A stretch of DNA of 64,000 bases from Mesorhizobium caraganae (GTDB taxonomy: Bacteria; Pseudomonadota; Alphaproteobacteria; Rhizobiales; Rhizobiaceae). Shown piece by piece: positions 34,733-43,730 of the stretch. The number at the start of each line of letters is the position of its first letter. Position 1 is the stretch's first letter. The notes below the pieces were generated by a model. The model worked only from the letters and a program-made list of their open reading frames with translations, ran no database searches and was not told the origin of the DNA. The stretch covers positions 1,178,001 through 1,242,000 of the forward strand of contig NZ_JAFCGY010000001.1 in the NCBI RefSeq assembly GCF_016836705.1. Reading direction: 5' to 3'. A program made the translations under genes and the position numbers.

Positions 34733-36319
34733 CTAGATCGCAACATCTGCTATAGTCGCCTTGGCCATGGCAAGTTGTGCAGGAGCGACGGAAAGATCGC
34801 GCAGCCCGGCCTCAATCAGGGCCGGTATCGCTGCGGGGTCGCCGCCGGCATCGCCGCACAGGCTGACCGGGATCTTTGCGCGCAAGCCGAAAGCGGCGAC
34901 TTCAGCAATCAGCCGCAATACGGCCGGATGGCGGACCGAATTGAGGTGTGCCACCGCAGCGTTGTCGCGGGCTGCCGCCATCACATATTGGGTCAGATCG
35001 TTGGAGCCGATCGAGAAGAAGGCGACATCGGCAAACGCCTCCGGCGCGATCGCCACCGACGGCACCTCGACCATGATGCCGAGCGGCGGCATTTTTTGCG
35101 CGACGCCGCGCGCGACGAGCCCAGCCTGCTCTTCCGCGAACAGAGCGGCGGCACGTTGGTATTCTTCGCTAACGGCGATCATTGGAAACATCACCTTCAG
35201 ATTGCCGTGCACGGCGGCGCGCAGCAACGCCCGGATTTGCACACGAAACACGTCCGGCCTTGCCAGTGACAGCCTGATGCCGCGCAGGCCGAGGAACGGG
35301 TTGCTCTCCTCGACGGTGAAGGCCGGCACCGGTTTGTCGCCGCCGGCGTCGACGGTGCGGATGGTCACCGGCTTGTCGCCGGCCCATTCCAGCACTTTGC
35401 GATAGCAGCTGTATTGCGTCTCCTCGTCCGGCGGCGCCTTGCCGAACAGGAATTCGGTGCGCATCAGCCCGATGCCGTCGCAGGTTGCGATGTCGATGCT
35501 GTCGACCTCTGAGGGATCGGCGATGTTGACCTGTACGCGCACCGTAGTGCCGGCCTTGGTCACTGCCGGCCTCGCCAGATAGGCGTCGGCCTTGTCGCGG
35601 CGTGCCGCAAACGAAGACGACGAACGGCGAAAGGTTTCGATCTCGGCCTTTGAGGGCGCCAATACAATGCCGCCATGTTCGGCATCGAGCAGGGCCAGGC
35701 CATCGGGATTAGCCGGCGAAGCGCCAAGCCCCACCACCATCGGCACACCGCGTGAGCGCGCGAGCATCGCAACATGACTGGCGGTGCTGCCGGCCCTTAG
35801 CGCGATGCCGCCACCGGCGCTCCAGTCGGTCTCGAGAAAGCGCGTCGGCGCAATGTCCTCGCCATAGAGAATGGCGCCCGCTGGCGCAGCGCTCTCCTGC
35901 TCCTCGGTCAGCGCGCGCAGCACGCGGTCGCGGATATCGCGCATGTCGGCAGCGCGAGCCCGGAAATAGTCCTGGTCTGACGTTTCATAGCCGGCGATCT
36001 CGGCGTCCAACGCTTGCCGCCACGCCATGTCGGCCGGCATGCCGGAAGGGATCGCCGCGAAGGCCGGTCCGGTCAGCGCCTCGTCCTCCAGCATGGCAAG
36101 CTGAAACTCGAGAATGCCGGCGGCCTCTTCATCGGCGGTTTCGATCAGGGTCGCAAGCCGGTCCGTCGCGCCGGCGAGTGCTGCTTCCAGTGCAGCCTTC
36201 TCCTCGCCGGCTGTCGCCTTGCCCGTGTAGCGCGCAGGGCCGCGGTCGAGATTGAACAGCGGCCCTTCGGCATAGCCGGCCGAGGCCGAAATACCTTGCA
36301 GCCTAAGCGGTTCGGGCAT
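34733..36319 (-). CDS. PEP-protein phosphotransferase (EI) of the dha phosphorelay
   Basis: A full-length 528-residue enzyme I. The phospho-His is in AGSTASHVAMLARSRG, and the PEP-binding C-domain has GIGLMRTEFLF and the Cys in PVSLCGDAGG. It takes phosphate from PEP and passes it to the HPr encoded just upstream. It overlaps that gene by 17 bases. In E. coli the equivalent part of DhaM is a truncated EI fused to HPr and EIIA; here it is separate and complete. Confidence 0.9.
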   Translation of the reverse strand: MPEPLRLQGISASAGYAEGPLFNLDRGPARYTGKATAGEEKAALEAALAGATDRLATLIETADEEAAGILEFQLAMLEDEALTGPAFAAIPSGMPADMAWRQALDAEIAGYETSDQDYFRARAADMRDIRDRVLRALTEEQESAAPAGAILYGEDIAPTRFLETDWSAGGGIALRAGSTASHVAMLARSRGVPMVVGLGASPANPDGLALLDAEHGGIVLAPSKAEIETFRRSSSSFAARRDKADAYLARPAVTKAGTTVRVQVNIADPSEVDSIDIATCDGIGLMRTEFLFGKAPPDEETQYSCYRKVLEWAGDKPVTIRTVDAGGDKPVPAFTVEESNPFLGLRGIRLSLARPDVFRVQIRALLRAAVHGNLKVMFPMIAVSEEYQRAAALFAEEQAGLVARGVAQKMPPLGIMVEVPSVAIAPEAFADVAFFSIGSNDLTQYVMAAARDNAAVAHLNSVRHPAVLRLIAEVAAFGLRAKIPVSLCGDAGGDPAAIPALIEAGLRDLSVAPAQLAMAKATIADVAI

Positions 36320-36626
36320 GGCCCGCGTCCTCGTCGAAATCGCGCCGCACCAGTTCAGCCAACGCGCCGACCGCCTCAGCAGCGGCCTCGCCGCTGGCCC
36401 TTATGTGCAGCATGGTGCCTTTCGGCGCCCTGGTTGCCATCACCTTGACGATGCTCTTGGCGTCAAACCACGGACCGTTGGCGGCGAGTGCTATTTCCAC
36501 CTCGGCGGCAAAGCTCTTGGCGAGCTTGGTGAACTTCACCGAAGGGCGCGCATGCAGACCCACCTCGTGGGTGATCAGGACGGTTGCCTCGGCAAATGCG
36601 GACATGCGCTCAAAATTCCCGTTCAT
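36303..36626 (-). CDS. HPr phosphocarrier of the dha phosphorelay
   Basis: 107 residues; EVGLHARPSVKF carries the phospho-His15-type site. Phosphate passes from EI to this protein and on to DhaM EIIA. No Ser46-type regulatory motif is obvious. The ATG at 36626 abuts the dhaM stop (TGAATG); an internal ATG at 36605 would give a more usual length. Confidence 0.88.
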   Translation of the reverse strand: MNGNFERMSAFAEATVLITHEVGLHARPSVKFTKLAKSFAAEVEIALAANGPWFDAKSIVKVMATRAPKGTMLHIRASGEAAAEAVGALAELVRRDFDEDAGHARTA

Positions 36627-37016
36627 TCACGACGGCGACAATTCATGCGCCGTCGCCACCACTTCCTTCAGCGAGGCGCCGCCGGACGCCTCGGTCGCCG
36701 CCATCACCGCACCTTCGACGATCGGCGCGTTGCAGACGACAATTTTCTGCGCCCGCGGCTCACCGATCATTTCCACCGCCATCTCCGAGTTGGTCTCGGC
36801 GCCGCCGAGATCGACCAGTATGGCGACTCCGGCCTCCGACCACGCCTTTTCGATGGCGCCCATGATCGCCTCGACACTGGTGCCGAGACCGCCATGGCCG
36901 TTTCCGCCGCACCATGCAAGCGGCACTTCGTCGCCCACCATCTGGCGCACCATGTCAGCGGTGCCTTCGGCGACCAGCGGCGAATGCGAGACGATGACGA
37001 TGCCGACATTGCTCAT
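36627..37016 (-). CDS. dhaM: DhaM EIIA-type phosphotransferase subunit
   Basis: A 129-residue EIIA(Man)-like domain: VGIVIVSHSPLVAEG holds the phospho-His, and ILVDLGGAETNSEMA is a family signature. It phosphorylates the ADP bound to DhaL. The gene overlaps dhaL by four bases and is followed directly by HPr, so the three parts of the usual DhaM fusion are encoded in order as separate proteins. Confidence 0.9.
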   Translation of the reverse strand: MSNVGIVIVSHSPLVAEGTADMVRQMVGDEVPLAWCGGNGHGGLGTSVEAIMGAIEKAWSEAGVAILVDLGGAETNSEMAVEMIGEPRAQKIVVCNAPIVEGAVMAATEASGGASLKEVVATAHELSPS

Positions 37017-37615
37017 GGCTGACCTTCCAGCGCTTCGCCGATCGCCCGCACCAGCAACGCGACCGAGCGTCCGCCGGCATCCATGTGACCGATAGAACGG
37101 TCGCCAAGGAACGAGGCGCGGCCGCGCAGGGCCTTCATCGGAATGGTCGCGTCGGCCGCCCGATCAGCGATATCGGCGATCTCCGCCGCCGTCTTTCCAC
37201 CCGCAAGCGCGTCATGCACCGGTTGCAGCACGTCGAGCATCGTCTTCTGGCCGACCTGCGACTTGCCTCTGGCGGCCACCGCTTCGATCGCCTTGCCGAA
37301 GGCAGCCGTCAGGTTGGCGCGATCCGGCTCTGCCGAAATCTCCTTGCCGAGCGTCAGGAACAGCGTGCCGAACAGCGGCCCGGACGCGCCACCCACCGTC
37401 ATCACCAGCTTGGTGCCGATCCCCTTCAGGGCCTCGGGCAACGGTTTGGCCGAAAACGCCTCTGCCTCGGCCCGCACGGCTTCAAAGCCGCGCTTCATGT
37501 TCAGCCCGTGGTCGCCGTCGCCGATCGCCTGGTCTAGAGCGGTCAACTCCTCGGCGTGGGCGGCAATCGTGTCCGCAGCGGCCGTGATCAGGCTGGCAAG
37601 ATCAAAGACCGCCAT
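37013..37615 (-). CDS. dhaL: PTS-type dihydroxyacetone kinase ADP-binding subunit DhaL
   Basis: A 200-residue all-helical subunit. ALDQAIGDGDHGLNMKRGF carries the Asp cluster that binds Mg and ADP, and TVGGASGPLFGTLF is conserved. ADP stays bound and is re-phosphorylated by DhaM. The start at 37615 (MAVFDLASL) fits the family length; upstream in-frame ATGs overlap the spacer after the DhaK-DhaL fusion gene. Confidence 0.9.
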   Translation of the reverse strand: MAVFDLASLITAAADTIAAHAEELTALDQAIGDGDHGLNMKRGFEAVRAEAEAFSAKPLPEALKGIGTKLVMTVGGASGPLFGTLFLTLGKEISAEPDRANLTAAFGKAIEAVAARGKSQVGQKTMLDVLQPVHDALAGGKTAAEIADIADRAADATIPMKALRGRASFLGDRSIGHMDAGGRSVALLVRAIGEALEGQP

Positions 37616-37685
37616 ATCCAAATTCCCGGTTTCGGTCCTGCCGGCAGTATCGAAAGAATTTTCATTCGACAACTGAAGCATGCCA

Positions 37686-39329
37686 TCAGGCCGTTGCATA
37701 CAGCGCGGCGGCGGCGGCGAACACTTCGGCCACGGCATGCGCGCCGGGGTCGACCACGCCCTGCAATTTGGTGCCGACATAGGCGGAGCGCCCGGCTTTC
37801 GCCTTCTCCATGGCCGCCGTCGCCTCGGCGCCGTGCCGGGCTGCTGTCGCCGCCGTGTCCAGGTTCCTGGCGTCGAGCGCTTTCAGCGCCGGTTCCAGCG
37901 CATCGACCATGGTGCGGTCGCCGATCTTGGCGCCGCCGTAGAAGGTCATCCGGCCAAGGCCGGCAAGCAGCGCCTTGGACAGGGTCGCCCCCGTATTCGT
38001 AGCCTGCGCTGCCGCCGTGAAGAAGATCGACAGCAGCACGCCCGAGGAACCACCCATGGCGACACCCAGGAGATCGCCCACCGCCGCCAGCGTGGCGGCC
38101 GGATCGGCCAGCGGCAGCGCATCGAGCTTTTCCAGCACACTGCGCGCCCCGGTCGCTACGGTCGAACCGGTGTCGCCGTCGCCTGCCTTGGCATCCAGCC
38201 CGTTCAATGTCTCTTCGAGCCCGATAAGCCGCTCGCAGACCGTGACGACAAGTCGCCTTGTCCGCGCATCCTCGCTCGGCTTGCGCGTCGCGCTTTGTCC
38301 GGCTGCCTTCGCCATCGGCACGATGGCAGGCGCTGCAACGGGCTTTGCCGGCATCCAGGCGTGCGAGCCGACCGGCGCCAGCAAGGCCGCCTCGCGCGCG
38401 GCATCAAGCTTGATCAGCGACAGCGAAAAGCCGTTCATGTTGAGTGCCGTCATCAGTGGGCCGGGGCCGATGGCAAGCTTCACGGTCCTGGCCAGCGGCG
38501 AGGCCAGCACAGCATTGGCGACCAGCGACATTTCGAGCGGCGGCACAGAACCGAGATTGTTGATCAGCAGCGCGTGGTTGGCCTCCGGGTCGAGCCGCGC
38601 TGCCAGCCGCTCCGCCATGATCGCCACCAGCCGGTCAGCACTTTGCACCGCGATGCGCTCGACGCCTGGCTCGCCATGGATGCCGAGGCCGAGTTCGCCA
38701 TCATTTTCGCCAAACCGCTCTTCATGCGGCTGGCCGGGGATCGAGCAGGACGACAGCGACATGCCGAGCGAGATGATGTCCTTCGCCGCCGTGCGCGCCG
38801 CCGTTGCGATCGCTGTCAGATCGCTTCCCGTTTCTGACAGATGGCCGGCTATCTTGTGCACGAACAAGGTGCCGGCAACGCCGCGCGGCTGGTTGATATC
38901 TGGCAAGGCGATGTCGTCGGCGACGATCGCCATCTCGACACGAAACCCCTCGGCGCGCGCCTTCTCGGCCGCCAGGCCGAAATTGAGCCGGTCGCCCGTA
39001 TAATTCTTGACGATCAGCAGGCAGCCGGCCGGTCCGGTCACCGCGCGGATCGCCGCAAGCACTGCCTCGACGCTTGGCGAGGCAAAGATCTCGCCCGAGA
39101 CCGCCGCCGTCAGCATGCCCTTGCCGACAAAGCCGGCATGCGAAGGCTCGTGCCCGGCGCCGCCACCGGAGACAACGGCGACCCTGGTCTTGTCCCAGTC
39201 GGCGCGCAACACGACCTTGATTTCGGGATAGCCGTCGAGGCGCACGAGATCGCCCGAACCGATGGTCCGCAACAGACCGTCCAGCGCCTCGGTGACGATC
39301 GTTTCCCTGCGGTTGAAAAAGTGCTTCAT
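37686..39329 (-). CDS. ATP-dependent dihydroxyacetone (triose/tetrose) kinase, DhaK-DhaL fusion
   Basis: A 547-residue single-chain kinase. The N-terminal K domain has SGGGAGHEPSHAGFVGKG and the covalent His in LGIHGEPGVE. A Pro/Ala-rich linker near residue 330 joins the L domain with AKAGDGDTGSTVATGA. Fusions of this kind use ATP directly. The same family includes kinases for erythrulose and other small ketoses, so the true substrate could differ from dihydroxyacetone. AGGA precedes ATG 39329. It is co-transcribed with the PTS-type system. Confidence 0.88.
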   Translation of the reverse strand: MKHFFNRRETIVTEALDGLLRTIGSGDLVRLDGYPEIKVVLRADWDKTRVAVVSGGGAGHEPSHAGFVGKGMLTAAVSGEIFASPSVEAVLAAIRAVTGPAGCLLIVKNYTGDRLNFGLAAEKARAEGFRVEMAIVADDIALPDINQPRGVAGTLFVHKIAGHLSETGSDLTAIATAARTAAKDIISLGMSLSSCSIPGQPHEERFGENDGELGLGIHGEPGVERIAVQSADRLVAIMAERLAARLDPEANHALLINNLGSVPPLEMSLVANAVLASPLARTVKLAIGPGPLMTALNMNGFSLSLIKLDAAREAALLAPVGSHAWMPAKPVAAPAIVPMAKAAGQSATRKPSEDARTRRLVVTVCERLIGLEETLNGLDAKAGDGDTGSTVATGARSVLEKLDALPLADPAATLAAVGDLLGVAMGGSSGVLLSIFFTAAAQATNTGATLSKALLAGLGRMTFYGGAKIGDRTMVDALEPALKALDARNLDTAATAARHGAEATAAMEKAKAGRSAYVGTKLQGVVDPGAHAVAEVFAAAAALYATA

Positions 39330-39394
39330 CGAATTTCGTCCTGTATTCGTCAATTAGAAGCCGGTGCCGTACCTTTGGCGAGACACCGAAAACC

Positions 39395-40408
39395 TCACAT
39401 CAGTCTTTGCCCGTCGGCGCCGAAATAGAGCGGCGAGTGGTAGCGGATCACCACTTTGTCGCCTTGCGCCAGATCCGTGTCGGGGTCGGTCAGTGTCACC
39501 AGCTTCTTGGCCCCCACCGTCACATGCAGATGGTTCTGGTCGCCGAGATGCTCGACCCAATCGACGACGCCGTCGGCATGGCCGTTCGCGGCCTTCTCGA
39601 TCGACAGATGTTCGGTGCGTGCGCCGATCGTCTTGGTGCCGGTCGGAGCGCCGCCATCGGGCAGCAGTCCGGCCGGCAGAAGATTGATCGCCGGCTGGCC
39701 GAGCCGTGCCGCGACATGAAGATTTGCCGGCTCGGAATAGATCGTGCGCGGCGTGCCGATCTGTACCAGCACGCCATCGGCGAGGATGCCGATGCGGTCG
39801 GCCATGGTCATCGCCTCGATCTGGTCATGTGTGACATAGAGCATGGTGGCGCCGAGCTCTGCCTGGATGCGTTTCAGCTCGAGCCTGAGATCGGCGCGGA
39901 GCTTGGCGTCCAGCGACGACAGCGGTTCGTCCATCAGATAGATCGAGGGCTTGCGCACCAGCGCGCGGCCGATGGCAACGCGCTGCATCTCGCCACCGGA
40001 CAGCTTGGTCGAGCGGTTGTTCAGCTTGTGGTGGATACGCACCATTTTCGCCACTTCTTCGACGCGGCGGCGGATCTGGTCCTCCGGTATTTTCCGCGCC
40101 GGCGAGCGCAGCGGGAAGGCGAGGTTGTCGTAGACCGACAGATGCGGATAGAGCGAATATTGCTGGAACACGAAAGCCGTGTCGCGCTCCGCCGGCGACA
40201 GCACCGTCGCATTGTGCCCGCCAATATGGATCGTGCCGCTGTCGGGCTGCTCCAGCCCGGCGATCAGGCGCAGCGTGGTCGTTTTGCCGGCGCCGGTCGG
40301 CCCGAGCAGCACGACGAACTCGCCATCGGCGATGTGCAGGTCGAGATCGTCCACGGCGATCTGCTCGCCAAAGCTCTTGCTCACGTTCCTGATGTGCACG
40401 TCAGCCAT
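39395..40408 (-). CDS. ABC transporter ATP-binding protein 2 (polyol/sugar type)
   Basis: A 337-residue MalK/UgpC-type ATPase: Walker A GPTGAGKTT, signature LSGGEMQRVAIGRA, Walker B IYLMDEPLSSLD and a C-terminal OB-like domain. It is paired with a second ATPase encoded just upstream, an arrangement known from the rhizobial glycerol importer. The start at 40408 (MADVHIRNVSK) overlaps the preceding gene by eight bases. Confidence 0.9.
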   Translation of the reverse strand: MADVHIRNVSKSFGEQIAVDDLDLHIADGEFVVLLGPTGAGKTTTLRLIAGLEQPDSGTIHIGGHNATVLSPAERDTAFVFQQYSLYPHLSVYDNLAFPLRSPARKIPEDQIRRRVEEVAKMVRIHHKLNNRSTKLSGGEMQRVAIGRALVRKPSIYLMDEPLSSLDAKLRADLRLELKRIQAELGATMLYVTHDQIEAMTMADRIGILADGVLVQIGTPRTIYSEPANLHVAARLGQPAINLLPAGLLPDGGAPTGTKTIGARTEHLSIEKAANGHADGVVDWVEHLGDQNHLHVTVGAKKLVTLTDPDTDLAQGDKVVIRYHSPLYFGADGQRLM

Positions 40409-41513
40409 GCTGTGCTCTCCCCTGGGAGACAGTGTCATGGATCGCGGTGCGCACCGCGCGGCCGGATCCCTTCTCGAACAGCGACAGCCGCGCGCTGCTC
40501 AGCGTCAGGCCGACATGATCGCCCGCCGCGAGCCGGATTTCGGCCGGCACCCGCGCCTTGATGATGCCGTCGGCCGTCTCCACCGCGACGATCTGCGTGG
40601 TGCCGAGATATTCGGTGCCGTAGATGGCGCCGCGCAGTTTCGAAGCGTCGTCGAAGCGGATGTGCTCGGGGCGGATGCCCAGCGCCATGTCGGCTGGCGC
40701 GATGTCTTCGCGCACCTCCGGCACCGCCACCTTGGCGCCCTGAACGACGATCTCTCTGGCGCCCTTTGCCAGTCCACCGCCGAACCCCAAAAAATTCATT
40801 GGCGGCGAGCCGATGAAGTCGGCGACGAACATGGTTGCCGGCCGGTCGTAGATCTCACGCGGCGTGCCGAACTGTTCGATGACGCCGTGGTTCATGACGG
40901 CGATCTTGTCGGCCATCGACATCGCCTCCATCTGGTCGTGGGTGACATAGACGGTGGTGGCGTGGATGCGGTTGTGCAGCTCGCGCAGTTCATGCACCAT
41001 CAGGTCACGGAACTCTGTGTCGAGCGTGCCGAGCGGCTCATCCATCAAAAAGCATTTTGGCCGCCGCACGATGGCGCGGCCGAGCGCGACGCGCTGGCGG
41101 TCGCCGCCGGCAAGCCCTGAGACCGATTTGTTCAGCAGATGGTCGATGCGCAGCAGCTTTGCGGTCTCTTCGACGCGTTGACGGATTTCGGCCGACGGCA
41201 TGCCTTGGGCCAAAAGCGGGAAGCCGATGTTCTTGCGCACATTCATGTGCGGATAGAGCGCGAACAGCTGGAAGACGAAGGCGATGTCGCGCTCCCGCGC
41301 CCGGCGCATGGTGACATCCTCGCCGCCGAGCAGGATCTGGCCGCCGGTCGGCAGTTCGAGGCCTGCGATCATGCGCAATGTCGTCGTCTTGCCGCACCCC
41401 GACGGCCCGAGCATGACGAAGAACTCACCATCCTCGACGACGAAGCTCGAATCCTGCACGGCGACGAAATCGCCGAAGGCCTTTCTCAGGTGTTGGACGC
41501 GGATTTCGGCCAT
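40401..41513 (-). CDS. ABC transporter ATP-binding protein 1 (polyol/sugar type)
   Basis: A 370-residue ATPase with Walker A GPSGCGKTT and Walker B CFLMDEPLGTLD. The signature reads LAGGDRQRVALGRA, so Ser is replaced by Ala in the LSGGQ position; in a heterodimer with the neighbouring ATPase this could leave one canonical and one altered ATP site. A C-terminal regulatory domain is present. It is preceded by the small membrane-protein gene. Confidence 0.9.
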   Translation of the reverse strand: MAEIRVQHLRKAFGDFVAVQDSSFVVEDGEFFVMLGPSGCGKTTTLRMIAGLELPTGGQILLGGEDVTMRRARERDIAFVFQLFALYPHMNVRKNIGFPLLAQGMPSAEIRQRVEETAKLLRIDHLLNKSVSGLAGGDRQRVALGRAIVRRPKCFLMDEPLGTLDTEFRDLMVHELRELHNRIHATTVYVTHDQMEAMSMADKIAVMNHGVIEQFGTPREIYDRPATMFVADFIGSPPMNFLGFGGGLAKGAREIVVQGAKVAVPEVREDIAPADMALGIRPEHIRFDDASKLRGAIYGTEYLGTTQIVAVETADGIIKARVPAEIRLAAGDHVGLTLSSARLSLFEKGSGRAVRTAIHDTVSQGRAQHG

Positions 41514-41515
41514 GA

Positions 41516-41722
41516 CTATTCCGGGAATTTCGAGACGATGATGAACATCACCGTGCCGGCAAGCATGGTGATGAAGGAGTAGGTGTAGAGCGCCAGCGCG
41601 AAGGGCTGGAACAGCATCAGGAAGCCAATGGCGATGATCGCCGTGGCGATGTTTTCCAAGAGGCCGCGCCGAGCCCAGCGCGGCCAGCGCGACTTGCGTT
41701 TCGTGGGTTTGGTCATGCTCAT
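41516..41722 (-). CDS. Small two-helix membrane protein of the ABC operon
   Basis: 68 residues: a very basic N-terminus (MTKPTKRKSRWPRWARR) and two hydrophobic helices (NIATAIIAIGFLMLFQPFAL and YTYSFITMLAGTVMFIIV). Small membrane proteins of this kind occur in rhizobial glycerol-type ABC operons between permease and ATPase genes; the function is unknown. It overlaps the permease gene by four bases. Confidence 0.75.
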   Translation of the reverse strand: MSMTKPTKRKSRWPRWARRGLLENIATAIIAIGFLMLFQPFALALYTYSFITMLAGTVMFIIVSKFPE

Positions 41723-42669
41723 TTGCGCACCGCGCCGAAGGTAATGCCGCGCAGCAATTGCTTGCGGAGCAGGATGGTGAAGACCAGGATCGGCACCAGG
41801 AAGATCGTCGTACCCGCCGCCACGGCCGGCCAGTCCTGGCCGCCTTCGCCGATGATTGTCGGGATGAAGGGCGGCGCGGTCTGTGCCGTGCCCGAGGTCA
41901 GCAGCGCCGCAAAGGCATATTCGTTCCAGGCGAAGATCAGGCAGAAGATGGCGGTCGCGGCAATGCCGGTGGTCGCCTGCGGCAAAACCGTGCGCCAGAA
42001 CGCCTGCAGCCTTGTATAGCCGTCGATCATCGCCGCTTCCTCATATTCGCGCGGGATTTCGTCGATGAAGCCCTTCAGCAACCACACCGCCAGCGAGACA
42101 TTGACCGCCGTGTAGAGCAGGATCATGCCGAGCGCTGTATCGGAGAGGCCGAGCTCGCGGTACATCAGGTAGATCGGGATCGCGACCGCGATCGGCGGCA
42201 TGAAGCGCGTCGACAGGATGAAGAACAGAAGGTCATCGGCCAGCGGCACCTTGAAGCGCGAGAAGCCGTAGGCCGACAGCGTGCCGAGGAAGACGGCGCA
42301 GAAGGTCGAACCGAAGGCGATGATCAGCGAGTTGACGAAGCGCGGCAGGAAGTTGGACGGGCCGGCAATCACCATGTTGCGCTTGCGCACCGTCTCGTCG
42401 CAGAAGCCGGTCGCCGGCCCCAGCGAGTTGATGTATTCCGGCGTCTGCCGGGTGCGGGTCGTGAACAGGTTGCAATAGCCCTCGATGCTCGGCTGGAAAA
42501 CGATCTTCGGCGGATAGGCGATCGAATCCGGCGGGGTCTTAAAGCTGGTGGCAAAAATCCACAGCAGCGGCACGATCGAGATCAGCGCATAGGCGACGAT
42601 GATCGTGCCTGCGATGCCTTTTGCCGTTCCCGACGGGGCGACGACGGAGTGGGCAGTGGTCAGGCTCAT
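41719..42669 (-). CDS. ABC transporter permease 2
   Basis: A 316-residue inner-membrane permease of the MalG class with six helices. The cytoplasmic EAA loop reads EYEEAAMIDGYTRLQAFWRTVLP. An extended periplasmic loop after helix 1 (about residues 40-85) is longer than in MalG. It overlaps both neighbours by four bases. Confidence 0.9.
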   Translation of the reverse strand: MSLTTAHSVVAPSGTAKGIAGTIIVAYALISIVPLLWIFATSFKTPPDSIAYPPKIVFQPSIEGYCNLFTTRTRQTPEYINSLGPATGFCDETVRKRNMVIAGPSNFLPRFVNSLIIAFGSTFCAVFLGTLSAYGFSRFKVPLADDLLFFILSTRFMPPIAVAIPIYLMYRELGLSDTALGMILLYTAVNVSLAVWLLKGFIDEIPREYEEAAMIDGYTRLQAFWRTVLPQATTGIAATAIFCLIFAWNEYAFAALLTSGTAQTAPPFIPTIIGEGGQDWPAVAAGTTIFLVPILVFTILLRKQLLRGITFGAVRK

Positions 42670-43613
42670 CTCTGCTTCACCTTGTTGAGCGCCTTGACGT
42701 AGATGTTTGCGAGGCCGAACACTGCGACGAACAGGATGATGGCGAAGGCCGAGGAATAGCCCGTGCGCCAGCTCTCGAAGGCCTGCCGCTTCAGCGTGAT
42801 CGAGGCGACCTCGGTGGTCGAGCCAGGGCCACCGCCGGTCAACAGATTGACCATGTCGAACATCTTGAAGTTCTCGATGCCGCGGAAAAGCACCGCCAGC
42901 ATGATGAAGGGCAGCGCCATCGGCAGTGTGATCGACCAGAACTGCCGCCAGTTGGAGGCGCGGTCGACCTCGGCCGCCTCATAGATGTATTCGGGGATGG
43001 AGCGCAGGCCCGCGAGGCAGATCAGCATCACGTAGGGCGTCCACATCCAGGTGTCGACGATGATGATCGACCACGGCGCCAGCTCGACGTTGGACAGCAT
43101 CTGGATGTCGGTTGGCGGGATGCGGGTGACGAACGAGATGGCGTAGGCGAACAGGCCGATCTGCGGCTCGTAGAGGAAGCGCCAGAAATTGCCGACCACC
43201 GCCGGCGACAGCATCATCGGCACCAGGATGATGGTCGTCCAGAAGGCGTGGCCGCGGAATTTGCGGTCGATCAGCCAGGCCAGCGTGAAGCCGATCAGCG
43301 TCTGCAAAAGAATGGTCCAGAACACGAAATGTGCCGTCGTCTGCATTGCGATCCAGATGTCCTGGTCGCCAAGGATGCGCTGGTAATTGGCAAAGCCGAG
43401 GTTCTTCACCACCTCGTTCGGCCGGTTGGCACGGAAGTTGGTGAAGGACAGATAGATCGCCCAGAACAGCGGGAAGATGTTGATGGCGAGCAGCAACAGG
43501 ATCGTCGGCGAGATGAACAGCCAGGCGAGGCCCTTGTCGCTGATGCCGCGGACCTTGCGGGCCAACGGCTCCGGGGTCGCCCGGGCAACGCTGTCCGCAG
43601 TCCGATTGAGCAT
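42666..43613 (-). CDS. ABC transporter permease 1
   Basis: A 315-residue permease of the MalF class; GLAWLFISPTILLLLAINIF is the first helix and IYEAAEVDRASNWRQFWSI the EAA loop that contacts the ATPases. The start at 43613 is supported by AGGA upstream; a longer frame to 43676 exists. It lies downstream of the binding-protein gene by about 117 bases. Confidence 0.9.
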   Translation of the reverse strand: MLNRTADSVARATPEPLARKVRGISDKGLAWLFISPTILLLLAINIFPLFWAIYLSFTNFRANRPNEVVKNLGFANYQRILGDQDIWIAMQTTAHFVFWTILLQTLIGFTLAWLIDRKFRGHAFWTTIILVPMMLSPAVVGNFWRFLYEPQIGLFAYAISFVTRIPPTDIQMLSNVELAPWSIIIVDTWMWTPYVMLICLAGLRSIPEYIYEAAEVDRASNWRQFWSITLPMALPFIMLAVLFRGIENFKMFDMVNLLTGGGPGSTTEVASITLKRQAFESWRTGYSSAFAIILFVAVFGLANIYVKALNKVKQR

Positions 43614-43730
43614 GGTGAGTCCTGCTTCGGTCACGTCAAGTCTCGACAACTGGAATTTATCTGAACTGCGTCCCATGCCAAGGGTGGCACGGGACGCGTC
43701 GGTCTGGCTCGGGAGGAGCCGTTGGTCCGG

